Below the pieces are notes generated by a model. The model had not been told where the DNA came from. It saw nothing but the letters and a program-made list of their open reading frames with translations, and ran no database searches. Of a DNA stretch of 64,000 nt, positions 34,053-44,620 are shown piece by piece (position 1 is the stretch's first letter; every line of letters starts with the position of its first letter). The position numbers and the translations under genes are program-made. This DNA is from Ectobius pallidus (taxonomy: Eukaryota; Arthropoda; Insecta; Blattodea; Ectobiidae), in NCBI GenBank assembly GCA_964059195.1, contig CAXKWD010000006.1, positions 16,826,129 to 16,890,128 on the forward strand, written 5' to 3'.

Positions 34053-34937
34053 TAATAATATACGCTGTATTACATGTAATCATTTATTATTGTTGCTTGA
34101 AACATTTTTCGCAATAAATCCTCCCCATAGTAATTAATAGCTACTCATTTCATACACAAACGAGCTAAGATCTTATCTTTCCTCGCGAATAATGCGATTG
34201 GAAAAGTAATAAGAAGGTGGAAAATATACTCCATACTAATAAGGAACCACAATAGGTGAAATAGAAAACAACTGCAACAACCTTAAGATAACGATTGTAT
34301 TCTTTCATTACGAGAATACTCACGGCAAGGAGACGTCGTTCATTATATTCATCAACAATTTACTTTGTTATTTATTTACTTAGTACTACTAATACGATTT
34401 TTATTACTTATCATTATTATCGTTATTATTTTTATTATAGCTATTAATATAACTATTATTATTGTTGTTATTATACAATTTCAGAGTAATACGAGTGTCA
34501 AGCTTCGTCATATCCAACACAAATTCCACAAAGTTTCTATTTGGTAGGGGAGATGTAATAAACTCCTTCTCTCGGTGGTGTTTGTTTGTTATGACAGTGG
34601 CAATGTTACTCCATAAGGGTGGTTACAATGCTTTCATCTCTCTATCTCTCTAGTTTCTCCCATGTAATTTACCAAATATGCACGTCTCGCTTAATTCCAG
34701 TCACTTCCTTCATCAGCTGTTTGTCTTAAATAGGCCAATAGATTGCTGCAGATATCTGAACAAAATGTGAGATGTAATGAACACTGGTATGTGCTTCATT
34801 GTTTCGATGAACTACAGAAATAATTTTCAAGTTATCATAGCGTGACTAAAATAGATAATATTGTAAAAGGATATTTCCTTCTGAAACCGGGATCCAAACC
34901 TGTGAACTTTGTCCTTCCGTGTTAGCTGTGAAATAAG
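34053..34937. other. No gene recognised; T-rich tract and half of a 41-bp direct repeat
   Basis: A TTATTA-rich tract lies at about 34365-34480. TTCATCTCTCTATCTCTCTA starts a 41-bp segment at 34633 that recurs at 34952. AAACCGGGATCCAAACC near 34884 is a weak reverse B box. Nothing else supported. Confidence 0.5.
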
Positions 34938-34984
34938 ATGAAGTTTAACAATTCATCTCTCTATCTCTCTAGTTTCTCCCATGT

Positions 34985-35321
34985 AATTTACCCTCCCCCC
35001 AAAAAAGCTATAAAAAGGTTGAAATATAGATACCTTCAGATAGAAATAAGTCGAATGTGGAACGTGAAAACTGAAGCCATACCTATTATAATTGGAGCAC
35101 TGTGTACGATACCAAAAAACCTGGAAAACAATCTATCATAGATAATGGGAGAAGCACAGGTTTCCAAAATTCAAGAGATCGCCCTGCTCGGAACTGCTGA
35201 CATTTTGAGGAAGGTGCTACAAGAATCTGCTCCTGAGGGGGGCTGGAGGCAACCTGGAGCAGAATCTTAAATCCAGCCTCAACGCTGTGAATCTAAAAAT
35301 TCTGAAAATAATAATAATAAT
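34985..35321 (+). pseudogene. Non-LTR retrotransposon, C-terminal fragment with (AAT)n tail
   Basis: One frame reads YLQIEISRMWNVKTEAIPII followed by IGALCTIPKNLE, a TAG stop (35139-35141), then, in the same frame, KIQEIALLGTADILRKVL. This layout (K-R-LQIEI-RMW---T---P--IGALG--PK-LE followed by -IQ--ALLGTA-ILRK-L) is a C-terminal segment I associate with certain LINE polyproteins downstream of the RT. It ends with a TAA at 35267, and about 30 bases later an AATAATAATAAT tail (35309-35321), as expected for the 3' end of a retrotransposed copy. Everything upstream including the RT is missing. Clade not resolved. Confidence 0.6.
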
Positions 35322-35394
35322 CAAATCAGGTAAACTGATCTAACAAAGTGCAAGAATGTTTTTGTTTAATCAGCTATGATTGCAATTACGATAT

Positions 35395-35500
35395 GCAGAA
35401 TGCAAAAAAAAGTCAAATTGGCCAGTTTCGGGATTTGAACCATGGAACTCCAGAATGTGAGGCCAAGACGTTACCATTTCAGCCACCTGGGTCAGTTTAA
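35395..35500 (-). mobile_element. tRNA-derived SINE head, third family
   Basis: On the minus strand GGTGGCTGAAATGGTAACG sits at the A-box position and GGTTCAAATCCCG is a good B box (about 35426-35438), spaced as in a tRNA with a variable arm. The sequence beyond the head is not recognisable, so it is either a SINE fragment or a tRNA pseudogene. Confidence 0.55.
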
Positions 35501-35544
35501 CGGTCAAGTTGGATAAGCGCATGTAAAGCAATAGTGTTATTTGT

Positions 35545-35657
35545 CATAGTTAACTGTATTTTAATTGCCAAAGCCTTATAAGATCACAGTAAAACAATTG
35601 ACTATTTGTCATGATAACTGATTTGCATTTCATAAATTCTTTCGAATACGTAGGCTA
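35545..35657 (+). mobile_element. Tandem-unit element, left part (interrupted by Helitrons)
   Basis: ATAGTTAACTGTATT...TGCCAAAGCC and AACTGATTTGCATT...ATAAATTCT match 43953-44050. The element resumes at 37792. See the intact relative at 43953-44620. Confidence 0.65.
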
Positions 35658-36756
35658 TCTAATATATAAAGTCAAATGTGTGTTTGTGGATATGTGGGTA
35701 CGTATGTACGTATGTATGTATGTATGTATGTATGTATGTATGTATGTATTTATGTATGTATTTATGTATGTATGTATGTTCCCTACACAAATCTACATTT
35801 CTTGACCAATTTGCAGGAAATTTTCCACACATACCCAGTTAAGCCCGGGAAGTAACGCGGTCAACATTAAAATTCAAACAAACGACTCCTTCCCTTGAAA
35901 ATTATATAATTTTTGAGAATATTATACTGAAAAAAATTAAATGCTGTTCAGTTCACATGACAACAGTGTATTGTTTACTGTGATCACATAGGGCTTTGGA
36001 AACTATCTAATACTGGACTTTAACGAATTATGATTCCATCGAAGTAATATATTGGCGAAACTAATTACTGAAAAATGAAATCCACGAAAATAAAGCACAG
36101 TGTGATGCAGTCACATAATTTTATCTACCCTCGACATAAGAAATATTTTCTCACTTCACATTTTGATGTAGAGTAAGAGGTCGTATTGCAGGGACAACTT
36201 AAGTGTGTGAGTATGCTATATCAGAAGTCTGTAAATAATCCTTTCCGCTGATACGTTATCCATAGATGTAGGCCTTGTATTAGTTGAGAAATAGGGATGT
36301 TTATCATAGGCCCTAAGCATGGAATGGGACATTTTGAGTCCTATGCTCGCAGTATATTATGTCCCGGGTTTTAGGGGAGGAAAGTATGAAAGTGATATTG
36401 CATTTCTCTTTTATTTCAGCCCCGAAACGGTTGTATGGTAACATGAGAATGAGAAATAAAATTTTCCGTCAAATCAATACAATCTTATGTAATTTATGTT
36501 TCTTCTTATTTCAACCCCTCCCATGCATGATGTGTAGAAGCAACGGAATGCAGCATTCGACATCCTCTATGAGCCATAAAAAGTTATATCTAGCGTTTTC
36601 TGATGGAAAGTTTTAGTGTGATAAACCTTTTTCTTCATTTGAAGTTTTACATACATATTATATAAGGACCTAGAGTTTCAAAATCGAAAGTCCTCCATAA
36701 GTTAATTTCAAATTACAAAATACAAAGCCCGGGCGACGCAGGGCCTTTTCAGCTAG
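35658..36756 (+). mobile_element. Helitron-like element, tandem copy 1
   Basis: Begins TCTAATATATAAAG after an A and ends TCAGCTAG before a T, the A|T insertion and TC...CTAG ends expected of Helitrons. A GC-rich stem (AAAGCCC ... GGGCCTTT) lies about ten bases before the end, matching the usual 3' hairpin. A (GTAT)n tract fills 35697-35780. Around 1.1 kb, no Rep/helicase coding, so non-autonomous. Copy 2 abuts it directly. Confidence 0.75.
35697..35780. repeat. (GTAT)n microsatellite
   Basis: Tandem TATG/GTAT repeats with a few TTATG interruptions near the Helitron 5' end; copy 2 has a much shorter version at about 36797-36832. Confidence 0.9.
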
Positions 36757-37791
36757 TGTAATATATAAAATGGAATGTGTGTTTGTGGGTATGTGGATAT
36801 GTATGTAAGTATGTATGTATGTTCCCTATACAAATCTACATTTCTTGACCAAATTGTACGTAATTTTCCACACATACCCAGTTAAGCCCGGGAAGTAACG
36901 CGGTCAACATTAAAATTCAAACAAATCAGTCCTTCACTTAAAATTATATAATTTCTGAGAATATTATACTGAATAAAATGAAATGCTGTTCAGTTCACGT
37001 GACAACAGTGTATTGTTTACTGTGATCATATAGGGCTTTGGCAACTATGTAATACTGGACTTTAACGAATTATGATTCCATCGATGTAATACATTGGCGA
37101 AAATAATTACTGAGAAATGAAATCCACAAAAATAAAGCACAGTGTGATGCAGTCACATAACTTTCTCTACCCTCGACACATGAAATATTTTCTCACTTCA
37201 CATTTCGATGTAGAATAAGAGGTCATATTGCAGGGACAACTTAAGTGTGTGAGTATGCTATATCAGAAGTCGGTAAATAATCCTTTCCGCTGATACGTTA
37301 TCCATAGCTTTAGGCTTTGTTTTAGCTGAGAAATAGAGATGTTTATCATAGGCATTAAGCATGGGATGGAACATTTTGAGTCCTATGCTCGCAGTATATT
37401 ATGTCCCGGGATTTAGGGGAGGAAAGTATGAAAGTGATACTGCATTTCTCTTTAATTCAGCCCCGAAACGGTTGTATGGTAACATGAGAATGAGAAAAAA
37501 AAATTCCGTCAAGTCAATAGAATCTTATGTAATTTATGTTTCTTCTTATTTCAACCCCTCCCAGGCATGACGTGTAGAAGAAACGGAATGCAGCATTCGA
37601 CATCCTCTATGAGCCATAAAAAGCTATATCTTGCGTTTTCTGATGGAATAGTTTGTGTGTGATAAATCTTTTTCTTCATTTCAAGTTCTACATACATATT
37701 GTGTAAGGACCTAGAGTTTGAAAATCGAAAGTCCTCCATAAGTTAATTTCAAATTAAAAAATACAAAGCAACGCCGGGCCTTCTCAGCTAG
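36757..37791 (+). mobile_element. Helitron-like element, tandem copy 2
   Basis: Starts at the base after copy 1's CTAG with TGTAATATATAAAATGG, equivalent to the start of copy 1, and ends CAACGCCGGGCCTTCTCAGCTAG. It aligns with copy 1 throughout apart from the shorter GTAT tract. Head-to-tail junctions without spacer are a known Helitron behaviour. Confidence 0.75.
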
Positions 37792-38486
37792 TATTACCAT
37801 AAAATAGGCACTAATTGAGCATTACTCCGAAACAGGTCAACCGATTTTATCCAATATCAACAGATGTCTTCCCATGGACATTATAAATGTGTATACCAAG
37901 TTTCATAAAATTCCGGTAAAGCGTATTTGAGTTACCGCGTCTTTAATACAGACACTAAATTGGGTTTTACTCCGGTACCGTTCTATCGATTTGGTCCAAT
38001 ATCAGTAGACCTCTTCCCATGTACATTATAAATGCGTATACGAAGTTTCATAAAAATCCGATTAAGCGTATTTGAGTTATTGCGCCTTTAAAATAGACAC
38101 TAAATTGGGTTTTACTCCGGTACCGGTCAACAGATTAGGTTCAAATTCAACAGGGTACTTCTCATGGACGTCATAAATGCGTATACCAAGTTTCATGGAA
38201 ATCCGATACAGCGTATTTGAGTGATGGCGCCTTTCTATTAGAAAGGCGCCATAATCTATTAAAATAGGCACTAAATTGGGCATTACTCCGGTACCGGTGA
38301 ACCGATTTGGTTCAATATCAATAGGGTTCTTCCCATGGACATTATAAATGCTTTTTCCAAGTTTCATGAAAATCCGAAAAAAATTATTTGGGTTATGGTG
38401 CGTACAGACACACGGACGGACGGACGGACAGACGGACGGACAGATTGTCCCCACACATAATCTCATAAAGTACCATACTGGCACTT
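37792..38486 (+). mobile_element. Tandem-unit element, right part: four ~145-bp units plus GGAC tail
   Basis: Four imperfect repeats start near 37799, 37943, 38088 and 38259 (spacings 144, 145 and 171 bp, the last enlarged by a perfect hairpin). Each carries CACTAAATTGGG, TTACTCCGGTACC, TCTTCCCATGGACATTATAA and CCAAGTTTCATGAAAATCCG. The last unit runs into GCGTACAGACACACGGACGG repeats and a CATAATCTCATAAAGTA end. The same architecture is at 43953-44620. Confidence 0.8.
38226..38250. other. Perfect 10-bp hairpin
   Basis: GGCGCCTTTC, a 5-base loop TATTA, and GAAAGGCGCC form a perfect stem inside the third tandem unit, apparently by an inverted duplication of that unit's own GGCGCCTTTC. Confidence 0.9.
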
Positions 38487-39183
38487 AATAATGATAATAA
38501 CTATAAACGCTAATAATGAATAAACTCCTTGGTGCTGCATTATTTGTGAGACAAGGCCTATTATCCGAACGCCGCTTTTTCTAGCATAGGCAGATGGCAA
38601 GATTGGAGGCATGTGGTCAGCATGGCGATTCCCACGCTCATTATATACTACGTTTTCATGGAGAATTCAAATCGATCTGAACTGGCGTATCGTACTGAAA
38701 TTGTCATGAAAACGGCAATTCAGATCGAATTTAATCTCAAGGTCGATACAACTAAAAAGTAGGACTGGATCGGATTGAGATTATATTCAACGACTTGAAA
38801 ACACTACCACATATTCAATTAGATCTCATTACGCTAAGCAGACATTTCATTGGTCTTCAATGTCATTGTGGTGTTCTCGTGTATGGCAAGAAGAGTTTCA
38901 TTGGTCATTGAATGTGGGGCTATCGCATTCTGTAGGTTCTCTCGGAAACGTTGTTTTCAATGCCATATCGAACATTTTTGCATGAAAACGAGATTGTATT
39001 CAGATCGATCTGAATCCTGCATGAAACCGTAGTAATTGATGGCTTACTGAACCGGAGCCGCAACTGCTGGAGGAAGTGAACCAGATCATGGTCTAACTCA
39101 AAATTCCGAAGAAGTACCGGGGATCGAAACCAGACTTGAGGATTCTTAGTCAGCAATGCTAACCACTAAGTCACATGGGCGGT
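38487..39183 (-). mobile_element. tRNA-derived SINE copy, split by a MITE
   Basis: Same family as the array SINE, minus strand: head GTGGTTAGCATTGCTGAC (about 39152-39169), B box GGTTTCGATCCCCG (about 39116-39129), and a degenerate (AAT)n-rich tail at about 38487-38513. The body is interrupted at 38648-39032 by an inverted-repeat element. Confidence 0.82.
38648..39032. mobile_element. TA-flanked MITE (385 bp) inside the SINE
   Basis: Inverted ends CTACGTTTTCATGGAGAATT and, on the other strand, CTACGGTTTCATGCAGGATT, extending about 33 bp, with TA on both sides (38646-38647, 39033-39034). The SINE consensus closes across the gap. Extra copies of the end motif (CATGAAAACG...ATTCAGATCGA) occur internally. 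A shortened relative is at 50645-50783. Confidence 0.82.
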
Positions 39184-40604
39184 CAATAATTAAGAACAAT
39201 GCCGATTAGTATTAGGCCTAAAACTTTCCATAATCATTAATATAGAAACAACTTCAAGGAATAAATTCAAGGCAAATACGTTTGTAAGTTACTATTAGAG
39301 AATAGATATGATTACTTTATATTTTACAGTGCCATCAACATGTCTCTCCCCAGCTATGGTTCAGACCCATAGCTGGTATACCAGAGTAGGGCATGTTAAC
39401 TACTGTTGTGCATCTGTTTGTTATTTCTGATTAACAAGTAATTACACTACATCTTTAATTAAAGTTTTCGAAAATGATTTAAAGCACGTGAGTTTGTGTC
39501 TTTAAGAAAACGGTAAACATTTTCATCATAGTCTTTAAATATGTGAATTTTATGTTGATTTTATTTCTTGCTTCATAAATAATTATTGAAGAAAAACATT
39601 TATAACGAAACGCTAGCGTTGCCAACTGATTTCAGTTCCTTTGTGCATTCTCACCTGCACAAAATATGCGGATCGACTTATTCTATCATTGAAGAATGTT
39701 ATAAGAGGAATATTTGTATTATTTATAATATTTATCCGAGTGTCTGAAACGTAGGAGCAAGTGAACGTTATGTTGAAGCCAGATTCACGTTCGGATGAGA
39801 TAAACCTGGGATAGCTGTAGACTGACAGGGAGTTATGTTGAATGTTACACTAGAACAAGGTATAATCTGTACTAGCTGTTTCTTGTTATATCACAAGTAC
39901 ATCTATATCTCTCAGAACACGAGGGAATGTCTTAACAACTATTAATTCCCACGATAATGCGGGTCAGGCAAGAAATGTTAAAATACACAATATATGCTAA
40001 AGTTTATTGTATGGATTTTGGGAGATCTGTATCAGGATAGAGGAGAGGATCAAATAACAAACGTCTGTCGATCATTACAGATGTGTTTCTGTATTAAAAA
40101 TGTGGCTTCGATTTTCAAAACTGAAGGAACCATTGATAACATGACTTATTCGGTCATGGAGAAACTAAGGGTATTTGACTCTTTCCTCATCGGACAGTAC
40201 TTCGGAGGACTGTAGGTGACATACGTGCGGTTACGTGCTGTAATTAGAGGAATAACCACATTTGTAACGAACGATTGGTGTTTCTCCTCTTCTTTGTCCT
40301 CATATAGATTCTAGCAAGATACATTTCTTATTTCGACAAAATCAAGGCAAATACAGGAATACCATAATTTATAGGTACTCATGGTTTTTATGTTAATATT
40401 AGTGTGTAATGTTAGGAGGTACATCCTATGGCGAAAAACCTCTGTAACGCCAAGGGTGTTAATATTACGACACAAGAATAAACTATATCTATATCATATC
40501 ATTTCGACAAAATCCGGACGCCTCTTTATATTACAAAGTATTAATTGTTACATCATGTTTATTTCTAACATTTTCTCTCACTTGGAACTTGCAGCATATT
40601 GTGG
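39184..40604. other. No gene recognised
   Basis: Frames of 60-83 codons (39994-40215, 40381-40632) carry no family signature. No repeat structure seen. Confidence 0.45.
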
Positions 40605-40863
40605 TTTGGTTCTAAAAGGGCCGCTGTCATAAAACTTGCTTTTTAGATAACTGACTTTGAAGCCTTTGTAGAAGTAACTTTTTTTGCTGAGAACTTTCAA
40701 CATTGGTCTCATAGGATTCGGTATTATGTCTATTATAATAGACTGATAATTATCTGTAACATACATTGCCTCTTTTATTAAACGAGAGATAAAGACTAGC
40801 CAGCTCAATAATGCATAGATCTCATTTTTGCAAGAAATTGACATTGGTCCTTTTAGAACCAAA
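40605..40863. mobile_element. Inverted-repeat element (259 bp), unclassified
   Basis: Ends are TTTGGTTCTAAAAGGGCC and, on the other strand, TTTGGTTCTAAAAGGACC. No clear target duplication, so superfamily unknown. Opposed frames across it are shadows of the symmetric ends. Confidence 0.65.
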
Positions 40864-41176
40864 TAATTCCACGTGTTTTAATGAAATCATATTGTAGAAT
40901 CTACTTGAGGTGTTTCTTATGTTTAAACACGTTGTTACGGTTTCTTACGAGATAGCAATCATGCTCTGTTATAAGCCGTAGTGCGCTATTGCATGAGGGA
41001 AGATAGGATATCTCGGCTAGGCGAGTAAAATTACCTTTTCTCATGTCACGTGATAGCGTGGCGTCACTCAGCTGTTCTCGTCTTCGTTATCCATTTTCTG
41101 AAGCGGAAAGTAAGGCTTTCATCGAAATATTTTTACTCTGATTCTGATTATAAATAATAATGCTGTTGTGTTTTTA

Positions 41177-42003
41177 CCCTTCGCGGGCGGCGATGTTTTA
41201 TGGCTGTGGGCGGAAGGCATTTTTAAAGAAAAAATTAGTTAATGAAAAACCAATTGAAAGTAACTTAAATCACGCATTTATTCATAAAATCAACATATAC
41301 CTTGGAGTTTTGCCGAATTCTGCCCCCAATCTGCTCTAGGAACGATTTTTAGTATTTAGCGAGAAAATGTTTATGCGGGAACGGCACAAGTCTCACTGAG
41401 TGCATTATAAGTTTACATAGGCCTACAGTGAGCTATGATTATCAATTGGATCAGTATTTTTTTTCATAATCAGAAGGGAGAACTGGCCCTTGCTGGATAT
41501 TATATATTGTAGTAATAGATGATGTGCCTGCATCAAAATTACTCACTTCTATTGAGCTGGGCGCACGATTGCCTCCAGTGTCACTTACGTCGCTCTCACT
41601 CTCCTTAACGCTGCCGGTAGAAATCTCGGAAAAACATCCCTCACTATCGCTAAATGATAATTCTGACACTTCACTGTCACTTTGAATACTTAATGCTTCA
41701 GTTTCAGAACCTGTAGGACACTTTCTTTTTGCAATTTTACCGAAAATAAGGGAAAAACACGGAACAAAAAGTGCATGCTGTTCACTAGTTACGCACGGCC
41801 ACTGAAATCCTCTACTAAAATCGTCCTGGGCACGTATATTGGGGAATTCTTAAGTCACAGTGGATAAGAGAACATTCTCCTGCCATCTGTTGAAAATTTT
41901 ACGTACTTAGTGCGTGAGAAGAGCCGGTCACATTATGAGTCGGTCTGAGAACCCATTGTGGGTTACCGCGCTGGAGGCATCAGACAGGCGTCCCATATAT
42001 GGG
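41177..42003 (-). mobile_element. piggyBac-like remnant (about 830 bp)
   Basis: Both ends start with a CCC...GGG palindromic block followed by a GC-rich segment: CCCTTCGCGGGCGGCG on the left and, read inward from the right, CCCATATATGGGACGCC. This is the terminal style of piggyBac-type elements. The expected TTAA is not intact on either side (TTTA, and TATTAA two bases out). The interior holds an acidic N-terminal-like frame. Moderate support only. Confidence 0.45.
41451..41750 (-). pseudogene. Acidic N-terminal transposase-like fragment
   Basis: A minus-strand frame (72 codons from an ATG at 41669, but open further upstream to about 41750) is rich in Ser, Asp and Glu: SELSFSDSEGCFSEISTGSV and KESESDVSDTGGN. 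Upstream in frame is KRKCPTGSETEALSIQSDSE. PiggyBac transposases often begin with such an acidic tail, and the surrounding termini suggest that family. No catalytic region is present: the frame stops after DYEKKY. Could also be an unrelated low-complexity peptide. Confidence 0.4.
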
Positions 42004-42338
42004 ATATTAATAATAATTAATAAATTTTGCTCCATGTCATTTTCTTTACTTGAATCTTTCTGATATGTATATTTTCCTCCAAAACTATTATATTATTATT
42101 TGTTTTTTCATATTATGTTCCCTTGTGTAATTGTCATATTGTTTGTGTTTCTGTTTTTCTTTTCTGTGTGTTTTTTTCTTATTGTTGTAGCATTAGCTTA
42201 ATTATTTTGAATATCACTTGAATTTTTGAATCTGGTGTATTATGTAAGCGAGAATATTGTAATTGGGCATTAGCCTGTAATATTCTTAGTACTATAAATT
42301 AATTAATTAATTAATTAATAAACATAATAAACATAAAT
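42004..42338. other. AT-rich spacer, no gene
   Basis: Contains a TTAA/TTAATTAA run at about 42297-42319 and nothing else recognised. Confidence 0.5.
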
Positions 42339-43440
42339 TTTAGCATTTATAGAAAACCGACTTTAATAGAAGTAGTAATCAACAATAATTCTAACCATCC
42401 ATTCACGCAAAAAATGACTCCATTTAATAATATGATCCACAGACTTCTTAACATTCCTATGCAGAAACACCAATATAACAAGGAACTAAATACAATATTG
42501 CAAATTACAATTAACAATGGATATAAGAGAGATAGGCTACTATACTTAAACTACTCAAAAAACAAAAGAGGAATCTATACAACAAAAAACACAATAGCAC
42601 CACGCTAATTCCCATAAAACAAAACAAAAATGCCAACACGAAATATGTAACTCTAAACTACACAGACAAACGGGTACATGAAATAGGAAAACACCTAGAG
42701 CATAATAACCTAAAAATAGCGTTTAAAGCCAACAACAAAGTAAAGGACATCCTACACAATGCAGATAATAATAGACCTATTAACGATAAGTTCAATGAAA
42801 ATGGTGTCTATAAGTTGAAATAAACAGACTGCAACAAGGTATATATAGGACAAACAGGCCGTAAATTTAAATCCAGATTCTGTGAACACGTAAAAGATTT
42901 TAAATACAATAGACAAAAATCGGCCTTTGCCAAACATTTAATCCAAGAAAACATCAACTCCACGACATTGAGAAAACTATGGAAATTATATACAAACAGA
43001 AGATGGGACATAGACTGGAAACTCTGGAACAACTTGAAATATACAAACACAAACACATAATATTAAATAAAAACCAAATAGAATACAATCCGCTATTTCA
43101 GATTATTTATGAACACACCTACCCCCTTAAATACTTCTGCACTCAACCATACCAAGCTACACTACAGTCAACCAACATAGGCCTAAGTTCCAGTTCAGCA
43201 CACAAAGGTCAGTACCATTGTATACATAATCCTTTTAACCATATGATAGTTTTTTATAGTTCAGCCTCTCACTTTATTCTTCTTAACAGGAACTGAAGAT
43301 GGCATATGAATATTGCCGAAATGCATTTTCATAGACATAACAATACAACACACTGGACACCATCATAAGAAGCTGTGACGCCTGCTGAAGAATCCAACTT
43401 AAAAGCTGCAAACGAAAAATTTTAAGACTCACTACTTAGT
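42339..43440 (+). pseudogene. Penelope-like element, 5'-truncated, with RT C-terminus and GIY-YIG domain
   Basis: From 42339 the frame reads FSIYRKPTLIEVVINNN followed by SNHPFTQKM, LLNIPMQKHQYNKELNTI and ITINNGYK, the C-terminal palm/thumb of a Penelope reverse transcriptase. It stops at 42606, and another frame gives VTLNYTDKRVHEIGKHL and IAFKANN. The GIY-YIG endonuclease follows: GVYKLK, an in-frame TAA (42822-42824), then CNKVYIGQTGRKFKSRFCEH with the GVY and YIG motifs, catalytic Tyr and Arg and the EH. A last frame contains LEQLEIYKHKHIILN and YNPLFQII (to about 43110). RT plus C-terminal GIY-YIG defines Penelope-like retroelements, which the nuclease helps insert. Stops and shifts make it dead; the catalytic RT core is missing by 5' truncation. 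Confidence 0.88.
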
Positions 43441-43952
43441 AAATAATTCTTTTCTGTGTTTTTATAAATGTGAATCAGACTTTTATACAAAATTGTCGAT
43501 CTGGGAATCATCTTTTACAGTGCTTCTGCATAAAACTCAAAGGAGTTCTAACTGGATATTTTTAACCAAAATAGTATTTATAGTGTAAAACTCTTAAGAA
43601 TTTACACACTGCATAGACGCTCCACTAAAGCTTGGTAAGCCTACAGGCCCAATTATTTTATTGTAAAAAGCTCTTATTGTAATTTTATCTGATAACTTTT
43701 GACAATGTAGGCCTACATAGGGACTTACATAATCTTAAAGCTTATAATACGTGCTAATAATGATTTTAATTATTTGAATTGGACATGCAACTTTTTCTAT
43801 ATCAAAACCTAACGCTTGATTTTAATGTTAACGAATGAAAAAGCCATCAAAATAAATTGGTCCAGCTCCTTAAGGATACAGTGTGTTGTATTTGATTAGA
43901 AGGTATAAGGAGAATAAATTTGCCCTCTTTGGTCAAAATGAAATTTATCAAT
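43441..43952. other. No feature recognised
   Basis: AT-rich, no coding or repeat signal. Confidence 0.5.
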
Positions 43953-44620
43953 TCATAGCTAACTGTATTGCAACTTCCAAAGCCGTATATGAACATTGTA
44001 AAATAATATGTTGATCAGAGAACTGATTTGCATTGATAAATTCTATCAAATTTATTACTATAAAATCAGCCCTAAATTGGACATTACTCCGATAATATTC
44101 AACCGATTTGGTCCAATATCATTGGACATCTTCCCACGGGCATTATAAATGCGTATACGAAGTTTCTTATAAATCCAATAAAGCATATTTGAGTTATCGC
44201 GCCTTTCTACTATATTGCCATAAAATAAGCATTAAATTGGGCATTACTCCGGTAACCGATTTGGTCCGATATCAACAGGCTTCTTCCCAAGGATATTATA
44301 AATGCGTATACCAAGTTTAATTAAAAACCGTTAAAGCGTATTTGAACTATCGCGCTTTTCTAATATATTATCATAAAATAGGTACTAATTTGGGCAATAC
44401 TGGGGTACCATCAACCGATTTGGTCCAATATCGATAGGCTTCTTCCCAAGGACATTTTAATGCGTATACCAAGTTCCATGAAAATCCGATCAAGCGTACT
44501 TGATCTATTGCGCGTACAGACACACGGACGGACAGACATACGACGGACAGACATACGACGGACAGACAGGCGGACAGACATTTACACGTCCCATACACAA
44601 TCTCATAAAGTAATATACGT
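43953..44620 (+). mobile_element. Tandem-unit element, uninterrupted copy (three ~160-bp units plus GGAC tail)
   Basis: Has the same left segment as 35545-35657 directly joined to the same kind of tandem units (starts near 44061, 44221 and 44382), which share TTACTCCGGTA, CAACCGATTTGGTCCAATATC and AATGCGTATACCAAGTT. It ends in GGACAGACATACGAC-type repeats and CACAATCTCATAAAGTA. No coding frame. The shared fixed left part, variable unit number and shared tail suggest one mobile family rather than satellite DNA. Confidence 0.75.

Noticed and set aside
35697..35780. (GTAT)n tract considered as a CRISPR-like array
   Set aside because: Simple tetranucleotide repeat with no spacers.
37792..38486. 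Four similar units considered as CRISPR or as a repeat protein
   Set aside because: Units are about 145 bp, imperfect throughout, without a repeat-spacer pattern and without an open frame.
40578..40862. 94-codon minus frame considered as a gene
   Set aside because: It is framed exactly by the inverted-repeat element and has no motif.
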